Below, one piece after another: positions 32,309 through 44,752 of a stretch of DNA of 64,000 nt; position 1 is the first letter of the stretch, and every line of letters starts with the position of its first letter. The DNA is from Arachis hypogaea (lineage: Eukaryota; Streptophyta; Magnoliopsida; Fabales; Fabaceae): positions 89,818,626 to 89,882,625 of the forward strand of contig NC_092048.1 of assembly GCF_003086295.3 (NCBI RefSeq). Reading direction: 5' to 3'. A program made the position numbers and the translations under genes. Below the pieces are notes generated by a model. That model was not told the origin of the DNA. It saw only the letters and a list, made by a program, of their open reading frames with translations, and did no database searches.

Positions 32309-32450
32309 GGTGAAAATTTAGGTGCAGTCAACTTTACGTGAATTTGATAGTTGAGAGTCGTTAGATGAAAATTTAGTCAAATCAGTCAAATCATCTAACG
32401 ACTCTATGTTATCAACTTCACGTGAAGTCGACTGCACTTGAGTTTCTACC
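32309..32450. mobile_element. Small MITE (AhMITE1-like)
   Basis: 142 bp. Inverted repeats pair GGTGAAAATTTAGGTGCAG with the complement of the right end (GGTAGAAACTCAAGTGCAG), continuing through TTCACGTGAA and CGTTAGATGA. Flanks are ATTATGTAA (32300-32308) and ATTACGTAA (32451-32459), a 9-bp duplication with one difference. It resembles the peanut AhMITE1 group from memory. Confidence 0.82.
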
Positions 32451-32698
32451 ATTACGTAAAATGATTAAAAAATTATATTAAAAATAAATTATTAAAAATA
32501 TTTAAATAAATTTAATAATTCAGAGAATTAATGAAAAAAGGATAGAGATTCCCACGCCTGTTTTAGAGAAATTTTGCCTCTATCTCTATTTTCGTAAAAA
32601 AAAAAAAAAATTCCGTCTTCAGATTTCTGTTGGAGACCGTCACTCTCACATCTCTGACGAGCTTAGGCAGGTTAACCGAAAAAAATTTGTTCTTCCAT

Positions 32699-33009
32699 AT
32701 ATAGATTTAATTACTCTTTTGATCCCTATAGTTTTGCAAAATTTTTAATTAGGTTCCTCTATTTTTTTTTCTTTTAATTGAGTCACCGAATTTTTTTTTT
32801 TAATTGAGTCTCTACACTTTTTTTTCTTTTATTTGAGTCCCTGCACTAATTTTTTTTAGTTGAGTTCCTATACAATTAAGCCAATTACTACCAAGAGGGA
32901 CCTAATTGAAAAAAAAATTTAGTACAGGAACCCAATTAAAATAAAAGTATAAAGACCTAATTAAAAATTTTGCGTAACTATAAAACTAATAGAATAATTA
33001 AATCATATA
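32699..33009. mobile_element. MITE with long terminal inverted repeats
   Basis: The left arm (TATAGATTTAATTACTCTTT then AGTTTTGCAAAATTTTTAAT) is mirrored by the right arm from about 32880 to 33009. The middle is T-rich GAGTCCCTGCAC-type repeats. The ends are approximate because they run into a TA microsatellite. No ORF. Confidence 0.7.
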
Positions 33010-33626
33010 TATATATATATATGAAATTCTTCCACGTGTCACGTGTGATGCCTTGAAGCTAATTCCTAACATTAAGGTTTGGTGCGGAGGCCTGATGACA
33101 TTATTGCCCTTATCCACGTCGGGTCCTATTTCACATTTCACATACACTCGACAAGGAAGGAACGGGAAAAGAAAAGAAAAAGCGAAAAACCATAGAAAAT
33201 AGGAAAATAACCTAAAACCGAGAAGGCATTATTAAAATAAAAATTTGATTCATGATTTGACGCCTAAAAAGGCCACATGCATGATGCATTTGTCTGTTTT
33301 TCATCATGATTTTGAGTTGTAATCGTAGCATTTATTGAATTTATCTTTGTGCTACATGAATATTCATGAATGGACTCAATAATGTATAAAATCGATTATT
33401 GTTTGACATGTCAATTTGGCACCGAATTACTAAAATGTGTGAGGATGCTGCTGCTCAATCCATCTCTACTTCCATTGATGAATATATATAGTCTTACCTT
33501 GTCCCTACTATATTGAATAGTGGTCCACATGTCAATGTTTGTTTCACTAACCCCCTGTCAACTTTACTAACGTTACCACATTATTGAATCCAAAAGTCAC
33601 CGCCTAATCTGGTATTACCATACCGC
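33010..33626. other. Intergenic, distal upstream of the tetraspanin gene
   Basis: Single-copy-looking sequence with a CACGTG motif (33041-33046). No gene seen. It may hold distal promoter elements now displaced by the hAT insertion. Confidence 0.4.
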
Positions 33627-34465
33627 TAGGGATGTCAATGGGGCAGGGCGGGGGCGGGGGATGCCTCCCTGCTCCCCATCCCCGCCCTCAGATTTGCTCT
33701 CCATCCTCGCCCCATTCCCCGTCGTGGGGGAATATTGCTCCCCATCCCCATTCCCCACAGGGCCCCATTCTCTGCGGGGACCCCATTCCCCATCTACATA
33801 ATAGTTCTAACTAATTATTAATTTCCATATGAATAGAGTTACAAGTATCTATCTTATACAAAAACTGCAAGATTTTATACAAAAAGTCTAAATGATACGA
33901 TGGTGACTTCTTTCGAAATAATACAATGGAGGGACGCAACGACGGGTCAAAGGAAAAAACAGTAAACGAGGTGGGAGATGCGGCAATAGAGAGGAGAATA
34001 GACACGACGGTAGAGTTACGAAAAGGAATGCCGCAAATAGAAATTACGACGCGGTAAGGATGATGGCATGGTGAGGTGTGACGATGCGGTGAGAGGGTGA
34101 CGAGGGGGTGGCTGCAGAGAGGTTGGATGGAGTATAGACAGCCTTAGGGATCTCTGAATTGAAGAAGAATTATGCAAATAAAGATTAGGAGTTTTGGGTT
34201 TCTGTATATATATATATGTATGTATGTGTGAGAAATGACTAGAAAACATATATGAGAATAAACTATTAAAGATAATTTAAGGAATTAATAAATTTCGGGG
34301 AATAGTGGGGACGGGGCGGGATCCCCGCTCGGGGTCCCCGCGCCTGCTTCGGGGGAATTTTGTCCCCCATCCCCATCCCCACAGAAAAAATTCTCCACAA
34401 TCGGATCCCTATTCGGGGCAGTCCCCGCAGGGATTCCCGCGTCTCGGAAAATTTTGCCATCCCTA
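33627..34465. mobile_element. Non-autonomous hAT element
   Basis: 839 bp with terminal inverted repeats TAGGGATGtCAA and, at the other end, TAGGGATGGCAA on the complement. Perfect 8-bp duplication CATACCGC (33619-33626, 34466-34473). Both ends are rich in CCCCG/CGGGG runs typical of this plant hAT family. No transposase ORF. Confidence 0.93.
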
Positions 34466-34509
34466 CATACCGCGTTGGTGTGAATAGTATGACACGCAAA
34501 ACTTTGTAT

Positions 34510-34517
34510 TATAAATA
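34510..34517 (+). promoter_or_regulatory. TATA box of the tetraspanin gene
   Basis: TATAAATA lies 112 bp upstream of the start codon, a normal plant distance allowing a leader of about 80 nt. The hAT element ends 44 bp upstream of it. Confidence 0.65.
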
Positions 34518-34628
34518 AAGAAATAAATTAGTGTGAACTGTGAAGCTAAAAGGTGTAAAGTCAATACTCTCTCACATTCACAGAGTGAGTGAGCAAAATC
34601 CCAATCTCGCAATATTCCAATTGGAACA

Positions 34629-36730
34629 ATGAGTGGTGTAAGCAACAACCTAACAGCAATACTGAACTTCATAGCAATATTGGCGTCGATTCCAATAATA
34701 GCCTCGGGGATATGGCTGGCATCAAAGCCGGACAACGAGTGCATCCACAATTTCCGGTGGCCAATAGTATTAATCGGGTTCCTGATCCTTGTGGTGGCAC
34801 TGGCAGGCTTCGTGGGTGCCTACTGGAACAAGCAGGGTTTGTTGGCCGTTTACCTCTTCTTCATGGCGCTCCTCATCGCTGCACTCCTTGTTGTGCTTGT
34901 GTTTGCTTTTGTGGTTACAAGACCCGATGGAAGCTATGACGTTCCCGGAAGAGCCTACAAGGAGTACAGCCTTCAAGGCTACTCTTCTTGGTTGAGGAAT
35001 CATCTCACCACTTCCGGGAGTTGGCAGAACATAAGGACCTGTTTGGCTGATTCTGATGTATGCATTAAGCTTGCACAGAACTACATTACTGCTGACCAGT
35101 TCTTCGCCTCTCACATCTCTCCTTTACAGGTAACTGCTAAAAATTGGATAAATTCATATTCAATTTGGTGTGTCTTTATCTTCGTTTCGCTTTTCATCAC
35201 TGGTACTTTCCGTTTCTGCTCTTGTACTTGCACTGAGAAATATTCACTTACAAGGTCCATATCTGTCAGTGGTTTTCTTACTCCTGTTTCTTCTTCTCTT
35301 GGAAACAAATAATATGTGAATTATTGGTAATTAACAATAACATAAAGGTTTTGCGTATTTTTAAAGGAATTTATTTCTCGTATCTTGTACTAGCTTAGTC
35401 CCACTTCACATGATGCCGTGTTACTTGTTTAGGGACACTTCTAGTTTCTGAATCTAAGGATTAATTTAATTTAATTTTAAAAAGGGGATTCTAGGTTATT
35501 GAATTGGAAGTAAAGGACACTGTATTAAGTGGATCTAAAAAGTTATGATCTCATGGATTTTAGTTGAATCTTTCATATATGGCTCTGTTAAGATTAGGAT
35601 ACCTTAATTCAGAATCGGATAGTTACTGACATATATATAAGAGGCTGTGAAGAACGATATGGTTCCCTTGTCAAAGGGGGTAGTTAGTTAAGAAGTTATT
35701 CTATTGTGGGCTTATGGTGGTGGTTGGGGAAGAGTGTTCCCGTGATGCTTTTGGTGGGATTGGGACCACATTCTTGATGTATAAACAATTAAACATACCA
35801 ATCAGAAGATCAATAACTACGTGGACTTGAATTTTAAGAAAAATTATTATATGGTTTGATTTAATCAATCCGTAACAAACTTCTAGTCATGTCATGTAAT
35901 GTAAAATTTTCCAATATAGTTCCCATCTCATTCTTAACTTGACCCACCACCTAAGTCATAGGTTCAACTTCATGTTTGAAATTTGTGGTTAACTGGCTCT
36001 CCACGCCATAGTGTGACTGTGACCTGCTCTAGCAGATAACTATGGTCCATTGAAATCTAATCGTCAGCGAGTCCATTATAAGAAGGAAAAAAAAAATTCA
36101 AATGAAGTCTTAAATTTAGAATAATTTAGAACCTGACATTAGGCACATCCCTTGTTCTCAGTGCTTGTGTGGGACATTTCTCATATTCTATAGGATGAAT
36201 GATTGAGCCACAGCAGCTGAAATAGCCACCTATGGATTCACATGTACAGAAATCATACAAACGTATACCTTGTTAAATTAGTCAACCTACTAGAATAATT
36301 AACCTTATTGTTTTGTCTTTTACTGAACAATGAAGATAAAAAAGTCTGGCGCACTATTAATATTAAATTATTAAATGGTGCCAAATGGTTGATGGATTGG
36401 GTGGTTTGATTATTACAGTCAGGGTGTTGCAAACCTCCGACATCATGCGGGTTCAACTATGTGAGCCCCATCATGTGGACAAACCCTGTGAATCAGATGG
36501 CTGATCCTGATTGCTACGCTTGGAACAATGATCTGAGCCAACTCTGCTACAATTGCAACGCCTGTAAGGCTGGTCTGCTTGGGAACCTTAGACAAGAATG
36601 GAGGAAAGCAAACATAATATTGATTGTCGCTGTGGTGGTTCTCATTTGGGTCTATGTCATTGCCTGCAGTGCCTTCAAGAATGCTCAGACTGAAGACCTC
36701 TTCAACCGTTACAAACAGGGCTGGGTTTGA
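34629..36730 (+). CDS. TET2: Tetraspanin, TET2-like, two exons
   Basis: Exon 1 34629-35129, intron 35130-36418 (GT...AG, 1289 bp), exon 2 36419-36730; 270 residues, usual plant tetraspanin length. Membrane segments lie at about 8-28, 44-66, 71-95 and 231-253. The large extracellular loop carries the plant signature GCCKPP at 169-174, CGFNY, and further Cys residues (CYNCNACKAG). The single intron just before GCCK is the conserved plant position. The ending AQTEDLFNRYKQGWV and the segment FAFVVTRPDGSYDVPGR match the TET1/TET2 clade as I remember it. Tetraspanins organise plasma-membrane microdomains; TET1 (TORNADO2) acts in leaf and root patterning, while TET2 is less studied. The gene appears intact. 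Its promoter is interrupted by a hAT element. TET2 rather than TET1 is a judgement by similarity. Confidence 0.92.
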
Positions 36731-37898
36731 TTAATTTCATTCTCTCCTATAATATAATGTTTCTTTAGTGTATATATATTATTATTCTCTTTTCCGTCTT
36801 GTTCTTTTTGGCGCATGGAGTTATGAAATGGTATTATTATTATTAGCAGCAAGAGTTCATCACGTAAGTTTATGTGCTTGTCTCATCGGTCGTTAAAAAC
36901 TGTGAATGAAAGTAGATCCTAATAGTTGCCGTTTCTTAGAGCATATCATTTCTCTTAAACTTGTTATCTCAGCAAATTTTGCATGTAAAGAAATGATAGT
37001 TAATATGCAATGTAAATCCAGCTTTAATATAAGCATCATCGAGAACTTGTATCGGAAAAAGAAAAAAGAAACCCATCTTTTCAAGCATATAGTTAGAAAA
37101 AGAGCTTGATTATTGGGTAACTAATTAATAAATTGGAAGGTCACCGACTCGACCGACTGAAAGAAACGAAAGCTTTTGAAAGTTTTTTATGCTACAAGAT
37201 CTTCAAAGTCCAAGACAAGCATAAGCGATGATAAATTGTTGGGGAGTCCAAATGCGAACGCTTATAGCAGGTGAATAAATTCTAATAGAAATATATGTTG
37301 GAAAATCCCACTTCTTTGTCTTTCTTTAATTACACGCAAGAATATACACACAGAATCAGGTGGTAATAGGCTAATAGCCTAATAGGGATTTCGGAGATTG
37401 ACTTGTGTGTTTAAACTTTTGCGAATAAATAGTAGGATTACAATTTAATTTATAATCATAGGAAAAATCTAACGGCTAGCAATTTTATTAAATTTTGGTC
37501 GGCATGTAATCTGAAAAAAAAAAAAAGTGAGTAATCTCACATCATTGAATTAAATCTCATACCATTAAAAATATCATTGATAACTACTTGATAACTACAA
37601 ATCACAAAATTTGTTGGCCTCCTAACACTCTTCATAATCATATTATGTATGCATTAAAAATAAGTTATTAATATAAAATATATATTAAAAATAAGATAAA
37701 TAATACATATATTTATATAAAAATATATAATAATTAGTTCAGTAGTTAATTAAAATTTTAATTTAAAATAAAATAAGATTTAAATTTAAATTTATATTAA
37801 AATTTGAAATCAGCAATAACCTCATACTATATATTTGTATAAAAATAATAAAGAAAATACACAATTTTATTTTTTTTATCACTACATATGTAAATATT
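36731..37898. other. Tetraspanin 3' region and intergenic DNA
   Basis: The first 150 bp is likely 3' UTR. The remainder is AT-rich with no supported gene. Confidence 0.45.
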
Positions 37899-38109
37899 TT
37901 TTTTTTTGAACAAAGAACAAAGAAAGTTCAACACACTAAAGTGGAGTGACAAAAAGAAACATGATACATACAATAAAGCAAAAGGAACACAAAAACAATA
38001 AATCCATTGTTATCTCCGACATTGCCATCAACAATCAAATGGATCAGCATCACACCACTCTTTATAGTTTAACAACAACCTCAATTTAATATTTTGAACG
38101 CTACCTTCT

Positions 38110-39603
38110 TCATTCTTGAATATTCTCACATTTCGTTCTAGCTAGATATTCCAAATTATTGTAAAAAAATCTAATCAGCCACTTTTCTTGCTCATCTTTT
38201 CTGTCAGGCTCTCCTATCCAACTCTCAAACAGTTCTTTGATCGTACCTAGAATAGCCCAAGCTCCATCAAAGTATGTCAACCAAGTGCACCACACCTGCC
38301 AAGTAAACTCACAGCAAAGAAATAAATGATGAATAAATTCTATATCTTTTTTTTACATAGAACACATGTATTATCACTTTGATGAATAACTCCTAATCTA
38401 CTCAATCTCTCTTTGGTATTCACCCTTTCCACTAATACAACCATGCAAAGAGCTTAATTTTTGGTGAACCAAGCCTCTCCAAATTGAACTAGTGAAGCTA
38501 TAACTTGTGACTTTCTCCAAAATCGTCTCTATCTGTAACATATGCACAAAGGAGTTAGCAGAGAAAATACCTTTTTTTATCAAATTTTTACACCACTCTA
38601 TCCTTTCTGTTAGTTGAATGCACTATAACCGTGATCTGCGATGAGGGTTGTAAACAATATTTGTTTAAATATAGTGAATTTATTTATATTGAATAGATTA
38701 GCAAAGACTACCACATCGTTGTCTACCATAGCAATACCGGGGAGGGAGATACTGATTCCTGGGATCCACCAAAAAACTCTGCAGTCCCAGTATCCTAGTA
38801 ATTAAAGGTAGCCCCCTGAAGGCCAACTCCTTTCTGCTTCACCTCCCTTGGTACTATATGGGCCTTAACTTGACATTAGCCAAGTCGGCCAATACAGTAT
38901 TCACCAGGGTATGGAGCGAGCGTCAGTCACAGGCGGGCTGAACAAGGTCATTACTCCTCATTCAGCGGAAAGGCATCAGCAGCATGGAGTTGGTTGACAA
39001 GTGCCAACTCCCATTGGAATAACTCTATCCTCTAATGGAAATTCCATATCCACTCTAACCCATCCTAAAACCCACAATCCCTTATAACAGATCCTTGGTG
39101 GTTTGAAACAGAAAAAAGCCTCGAAAAAATCCCTTTCAAGGGCCCATCTTCTAACCAATTATCTTTCCAAAATTGAGTTCTTCTCCCATCCCCTGTTTTC
39201 TTAGATATCCCACTAATCATCTTGTCTTTTACCTATTGCTCCTTGAAATTTAATTGACAGATATCTTTTCACGGAACACCTCTTGAAGGTAGTAACTGAT
39301 TTGATAACATTATATTGGGATTTAAATAATTACAAGAATATACAATCTTCTTCCACAAAGGGTAATCCTCCTTTGAAAAATGTCACCAGCACTTAAACAG
39401 AAGAGATGTAATCCTAATCACTGCATCCCCTACTTCCAAACCCCCAAGCTTTTTCGATGCTTGCACCATTTCCCATTTTACAAGAGGTATACAATTGTTT
39501 CCACCCTCTTTACTCCATAAAAATCTCCTTTGCAATGCAATCAACTTTTCTGCCACCCCCTTTAGCATCTTATATAAGCTAAGATAGTAGACTGGCAAGA
39601 TAT
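38110..39603 (-). pseudogene. LINE C-terminal region (post-RT and zf-RVT)
   Basis: Readable stretches are LPVYYLSLYKMLKGVAEKLI, LQRRFLWSKEGG, then RTQFWKDNWLEDGPLKGIF and SYSFTSSIWRGLVHQKL, ending in the WCTWLTYFDGAWAILGTI-type terminal domain. Frames shift several times. A foreign segment of about 330 bp lies near 38625-38955. Confidence 0.8.
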
Positions 39604-41139
39604 TGATAAGTGGATATCTTATACCCTTTTTCATAGCATTTTCATAGTGTTTTTAGTAATATTTTATTAAGTTTTAGTATGTTTTAGTGAAAAATTCATC
39701 CTTTGGATGCTACTTTGAGTTTTGTGGTTTTCTATGATTTTAAGAGATTTTTGGGCAAATTTGGCAAGATCCTGTTCAAAGACGAAGAAAGGATAGCGGA
39801 TGCTGTCAAATCCTGATCTCCGTGCATTCCAACAAGCATATCTTGAGCTACAGAGGTCCAATTGATACGGTCTCAATGGCTTTGGAAAGATAACTTCCAG
39901 AGCTTTCCAACAATATATAATATTCTATACTTCTCTTCTAGATCACTGCCCAAAATTGGTGTTGAACGTCCACATCTGGAGTTTAACGCCTAAGAAGGAC
40001 CAGCCTCCAACGTTGAATGCCCAAGACTGGCGTTCAACGCCATCCAGGGAGCAAAAGGAAGCAAGTCACCTCCTAATGGGTGTTCAACGCCCATTCTCCA
40101 AGTTGAACGCCAGGCTTGGACGAAGCACTCAACCAAAGTGGGCCCAAAGCGTATTTTAGCACTCCTTAGCTCATGCAGTCTTATCTTTGTACTTTTTAAT
40201 TTAAAATTAACATTTCTTAGGGTTAGTATTTCCTATTTAAAGGGGATATCACTTAGGATTAAGTATCAAAGAATTCACGAATTGATAGAGATATCTTCTC
40301 TATTTTCTTTGTACATTATGAACAACTAAACCTCCTAGGTTAAGGTGAGGAGCTCTGCTTGTCCTATGGATTAATATTATTACTTCTCTATTTTAATATA
40401 TGTTTGATTCCATTCTATGATGTATTGTCGTTCTTCATCTAAACGAATCTGGGGTGGAACAAAAGTATGACCCCTTATTCTACATGAGTTCTTGCGAGTC
40501 CTGACCCGGATAATATTGAGCTATAGCTTGAAAATACATCTCCTAAACCAACAAGTTATCTGGGCTAATTGAGATATGTGACATATAATCTCGTTAGTTA
40601 TGAGTAATTGAGGTTTCTGTGGTGCTGAGGCTAGAATATTGAGCTTCATTCTCCGATCCGAAAGATCTGACCTTGTCTGTGGCATTTTAAGTAGGATCAA
40701 GGGAGAGTAAATTGTGTGAGCTTCATCCTCGTTCATATTAAATGACCATTGACAACGGCGTTTGATGTGGATTAGAGGAGATTAATTGATCATGATCAAT
40801 GGCGTTAATCACTTACAGCTTTGCCATAGAATGAATCATTCATTGTTAAAGTAGTCAGTAAGAAGTATTAATCCGGAAAGATAAAGCATCTCCATAGCCT
40901 TAACCAAATTTGCATTATTGTTTCTACATCAATTCCTTACTGCTTTCTTTAATATTTTGTTTTATGCGCCTACAACAACAACTACTATCTTTCTATTCGC
41001 CTGACTAAGATCTGCAGGATAACCATTGCTTGCTCAATCTAACAATCCTCTTGGGATCGACCCTCACTCACCTGAGGTATTACTTGGACGACCCGGTGCA
41101 CTTGCTGGTGAAGTTGTGCGAGTTCAATTTTGCGTACCA
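39604..41139. mobile_element. Solo LTR inside the LINE
   Basis: 1536 bp, starts TGATAAGTGG and ends GCGTACCA. It is flanked by GATAT (39599-39603) and GCTAT (41140-41144), a 5-bp duplication with one mutation. The LINE protein reads VLNS then LPVYY across the site, confirming insertion. It has no internal domain. Paired 13-bp palindromes lie at 39958-40111. Confidence 0.88.
39958..40111. repeat. Paired GGCGTTNAACGCC palindromes with 7-nt spacer
   Basis: Three pairs: 39958-39970 with 39978-39990, 40009-40021 with 40029-40041, and 40079-40091 with 40099-40111. Each box is 13 bp and each spacer is 7 nt. The best copy, GGCGTTCAACGCC, is a perfect palindrome around its central base. Confidence 0.9.
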
Positions 41140-41144
41140 GCTAT

Positions 41145-42492
41145 TAAGCACATACTTGATAAGAACTAACTTTTCAACTTTGTTGAGTACTTTTGCTTTC
41201 CAAAGATTGAGCTTCTCTTCCACCTTATCTATAATTGGTTTCCAGGTCTTCGCCAGCCAAGGATTTGCTCCTAAGGAGATCCCCAAGTATCTTACAGGTA
41301 GAATAGCTTCCGTACATCCTAGTAACCCACACATATTTCTCACCCACTCTGGCTCTCAATTGACCAAGATCAAATTTGATTTGTCAAAGTTAATACTCAG
41401 GCTAGACATGAGTTCATAACATCGTAGGAGCCTTTCATAATTCAAAATTGTCTCAGTCTTTGGTGGGCAAAACAAAATAGTGTCATCTACAAATTGGAGA
41501 TGTAAGAGTTTTATGTTATCTCTCCTAAATATACACCCATTCCTGACTATCTCTCCCACCATCCTATGCAATACATCAACAACAAGAACAAACAGGAATG
41601 GAGATAGATGATCTCCTTGTCTTAGACTTCTCTCCATTTTGAATGGCTTAGATGGTGACCCATTAATCAGAACTGATATAGAGACTATACTTACACATTT
41701 CTTCACCCATGCCTTCCATTTATGACCAAAGCCCATCTGTTGTAACACAATATCCACAAAACTCCACCTGACCTTGTCATATGCCTTTTGAAAATCTAGC
41801 TTTATAATCGCCGCCTTCTTCTTATGCATCCTCAACAACTGAACCGTTTCACATGCAATGAGAGTACGGTCGTGTATTTTCCAACTCTTCACAAAAGCAC
41901 TATGTGTCTCTCCCACTAATCTTGGCATCATTGAACTCATCCTTCTCACCAATACCTTCGATATCACCTTGTACATACATCCAACTATACTAATTGGCCT
42001 AAGGTCTTTGATCTCCTTGGCACCTACAAACATTGGAGCTAACGTCACCCAAGTTACATTCACATCCGTTGATAAGTTGGTACTTTGGAAAAATCCTAAT
42101 ATAGATGTAGTGAATTCATGACCAATCTCATCCTAACACTTCTTGATAAAGTTTATGTTATACCCGTCATTGCCTAGAGCTTTAGTCGACTCATAATCCC
42201 AAATAGCCTTTTTCATTTCCTCAGCAGAGGGCATTACTTCCAATGCTGTAGCCTCTTCTCCATTTATCTTCATCACTAGCCCTTCCCGAAAACCAATCAT
42301 TGGGGCATATTCCTGCCAATACAAAGCTTTATAGAACCCTCTAATTGCGACCTTTATTCTAGCCTGATTCCGTACCAACCTCCCATGAGGTAAAAGTGCA
42401 TTGATTCTATTGTTCCTCCTTCTAGCCGAGACTACTTGATGAAAGTATCTAGTATTCTTATCCACATCCCTTGTATACCGAGATCGAGACAT
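41145..42492 (-). pseudogene. LINE reverse transcriptase region
   Basis: Contains DLRPISIVGCMYKVISKVL, THSAFVKSWKIHDRTLIA, KLDFQKAYDKVRW, LRQGDHLSPFLFVLVVDVL and LQFVDDTILF, where FVDD is the catalytic box (plant LINEs usually have FADD). VEEKLNLWKAKVLNKVEKLVLIKYVLNS then leads to the solo LTR. Upstream, DKNTRYFHQVVSARRRNN is the region between endonuclease and RT. Separate frames show decay. Confidence 0.9.
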
Positions 42493-42785
42493 TTGCTTCC
42501 AATGATTTTCCTTCCGAATATACCATTACTCACAGCATCTCACCAAGGCCTTGCGTCTAGCCTACATCGTACCATCATATGCGCCATCACTTACTATATC
42601 ATTAATCTTTTTTATCTCATCCTCAAATCTCTTTATTCTATTATCTATGTCACCAAAGTTGTCTCTATGCCATCTTCTCAAAGGTACTGTCAGCACCTTC
42701 AACTTGCTAGTGAATTGAGCATCCCCCAAGTTTTTCCATTCTTCTTTTACCATCCTCAAAAAACCATCGTGTGTGAACCAAGCAT

Positions 42786-43221
42786 CTAAACTTCTAACTG
42801 GTCTTGGCCTCCCCTCACCCTTGTATCTTCAACAATCAACGGGCAGTGATCTGATAGCACTTGAGGTCCACCTCCTAGGCGAGTATCCAAAAATGCTTCA
42901 ATCCAGTCTACACTGACCAGAACCCTATCAATGAGGCTACACTGTTGACCCCTGAACCACATGAACTTACGATCATTAAGGGGTAGGTCCATCAGATGCA
43001 TATCCTGTACCCAAAACTTAAACTCTTTCGCAGACACCGGTAACCTACTCGCTCCTTTCCTTTCCTCCACTTGCATTATTTCACTGAAATCCCCCATGAA
43101 GTAAAAAGGCACCTGACACAATCCCACAATATAACTCAACTCCTCCCACGTCACAAGTTTGTCTGCTCACACATGCGTTTCGTACACCAAGCAAAACACA
43201 CAATTAAAATTATTATTAGTC
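42786..43221 (-). pseudogene. LINE endonuclease, C-terminal part
   Basis: TWEELSYIVGLCQVPFYFMG, DFSEIMQVEERKGASRLP, LIDRVLVSVDW and VLSDHCPLIVE are the conserved APE-type endonuclease motifs (GDFNE and SDH equivalents). It continues in meaning from the piece right of element B at 51748. Confidence 0.87.
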
Positions 43222-43226
43222 ATCAC

Positions 43227-44737
43227 TGACGATTAGATTCTTGCTAGTAAAGAAATTCACAAATAAGTTCTCGTTGCTAGTATAGTTTCTAAACCAACGA
43301 AAAATTCTTTCGTGCAAAAGTTTTGGTTATCACTTAAGCAAATCCAATAAAATTAATAACCGAAGTATTTAAACCTCGGGTCGTCTTCTCAAGGAATTGT
43401 AGGGAGGTGTATTTATTATTGGTTATGGGTTTTTGTTTTCCGAGAAATTTTAAGAGTTGAATAACAGAAATAAATAATTGTAAATTAACGCAATAAAAAT
43501 TAAAAGAGATTTATATATTCTAATTAAAAAGCCTTGAATGGAAGAATGATTAATTGGAAGTTCTATCCTTGTTGTAATTCTCTCAGGTGTAGTATAAAGA
43601 GGTTGTTGTTTTCACTTAGTTAACCCATACTAAATAAAGGAAAGTCAAGTGATTGAGCTAACTCTTATTCGCAAATCCTAGTCCTCTCCCTTGGGAAGGT
43701 CTAGCGTTAGTAAATAGAGAATTAGCCAACAACTTCTAATTTAACTATCCACTTGAGCATTCCAACTCAAGTGTCTCCTCTTAATCAATTCATCAATTAA
43801 AGCTAAGAATGTGAAAAGCTAAATTAAAATCATAAATCTGGAATACCTCAAATTGCATTTAAACATAAATTCAAATCTAACATGAAGAGTTCATAAGCCA
43901 AATTGGCTAAATAAGTAATTACCAAGTGAAATAGCGCAACTAAAGTAATAGAGTAAATAAAAGTAGATGAGAGAAACTAAATTTAAAAGAACATAGAACC
44001 TGAAATGCAGAAGAAGTAAACCTAACCTTTAAGAGAAATTCTAATCCTAAATCCTAAGAGAGAGGAGAGAGCCTCTCTCTCTCTAAAGCTACATCTAAAA
44101 CCTAAAATTGTAAATTATGAATGTTGTGTTGATGAATGAATGGATTCTCCCACTTTATAGCCTCTACTATGTGTTTTCTGGGCCAAAAACTGGGTCAAAA
44201 ACAGCCCAGAAATCACCGGGGGCGAATTCTGATCCGTACAGGTTGCTGATTTTTCTGCAGAACAATGCGTGCGCATGATTCACGCATACATGTCATTTTA
44301 TTTTACGGCCACTATAACAAATTATATATCATTTCAAAGTCCCGAATGTTATCTTTCCAAAGCAACTGAAACCACCTCATTTGGACCTCTGTAGCTCAAG
44401 TTATGACCGTTTGAGTGCGAAGATGTCAGACTGGACAGCTTAGTAATTTCTTCAACTTCTTGTATTTCTTCCACTTTTGCATGCTTTCTTTCCATTCTAT
44501 AAGCCAATCCTGCCTTATAAATCCTGAAATCACTTAACACACATATCAAGACATCGAATGGTATAAAGGGAGAATTAATATTTGGTAATTTAAAGGCCCA
44601 GGAAACATGTTTTCAATCATAGCACAAGATTAGGAAGGAAAATGTAAAACCATGCAATTTATATAAATAAGTGAGTAAAGAGTTGATAAAAATCACTCAA
44701 ATTAGTACAAGATAAACTATAAAATAGTGGTTTATCA
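43227..44737 (-). repeat. Element B 3' LTR
   Basis: 1511 bp, TG...CA. Box pair at 44265-44276 and 44282-44293 with GATTC spacer, already CpG-decayed. Polypurine tract ATTTAAGTGTGGGGAGA-like adjoins at 44738-44752. Confidence 0.92.
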
Positions 44738-44752
44738 ATCTCCCCACACTTA

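Noticed and set aside
34770..35114. Antisense ORF across tetraspanin exon 1
   Set aside because: The plus strand is a clear conserved tetraspanin exon. The minus frame is its shadow.
35130..35312. Extension of the tetraspanin frame past exon 1
   Set aside because: It reads through the GT splice donor at 35130. The conserved GCCK exon continues at 36419.
36893..37109. Two overlapping small ORFs downstream of the tetraspanin gene
   Set aside because: They are mutually antisense, about 65 codons, and lack any recognised motif or codon bias. Chance ORFs.
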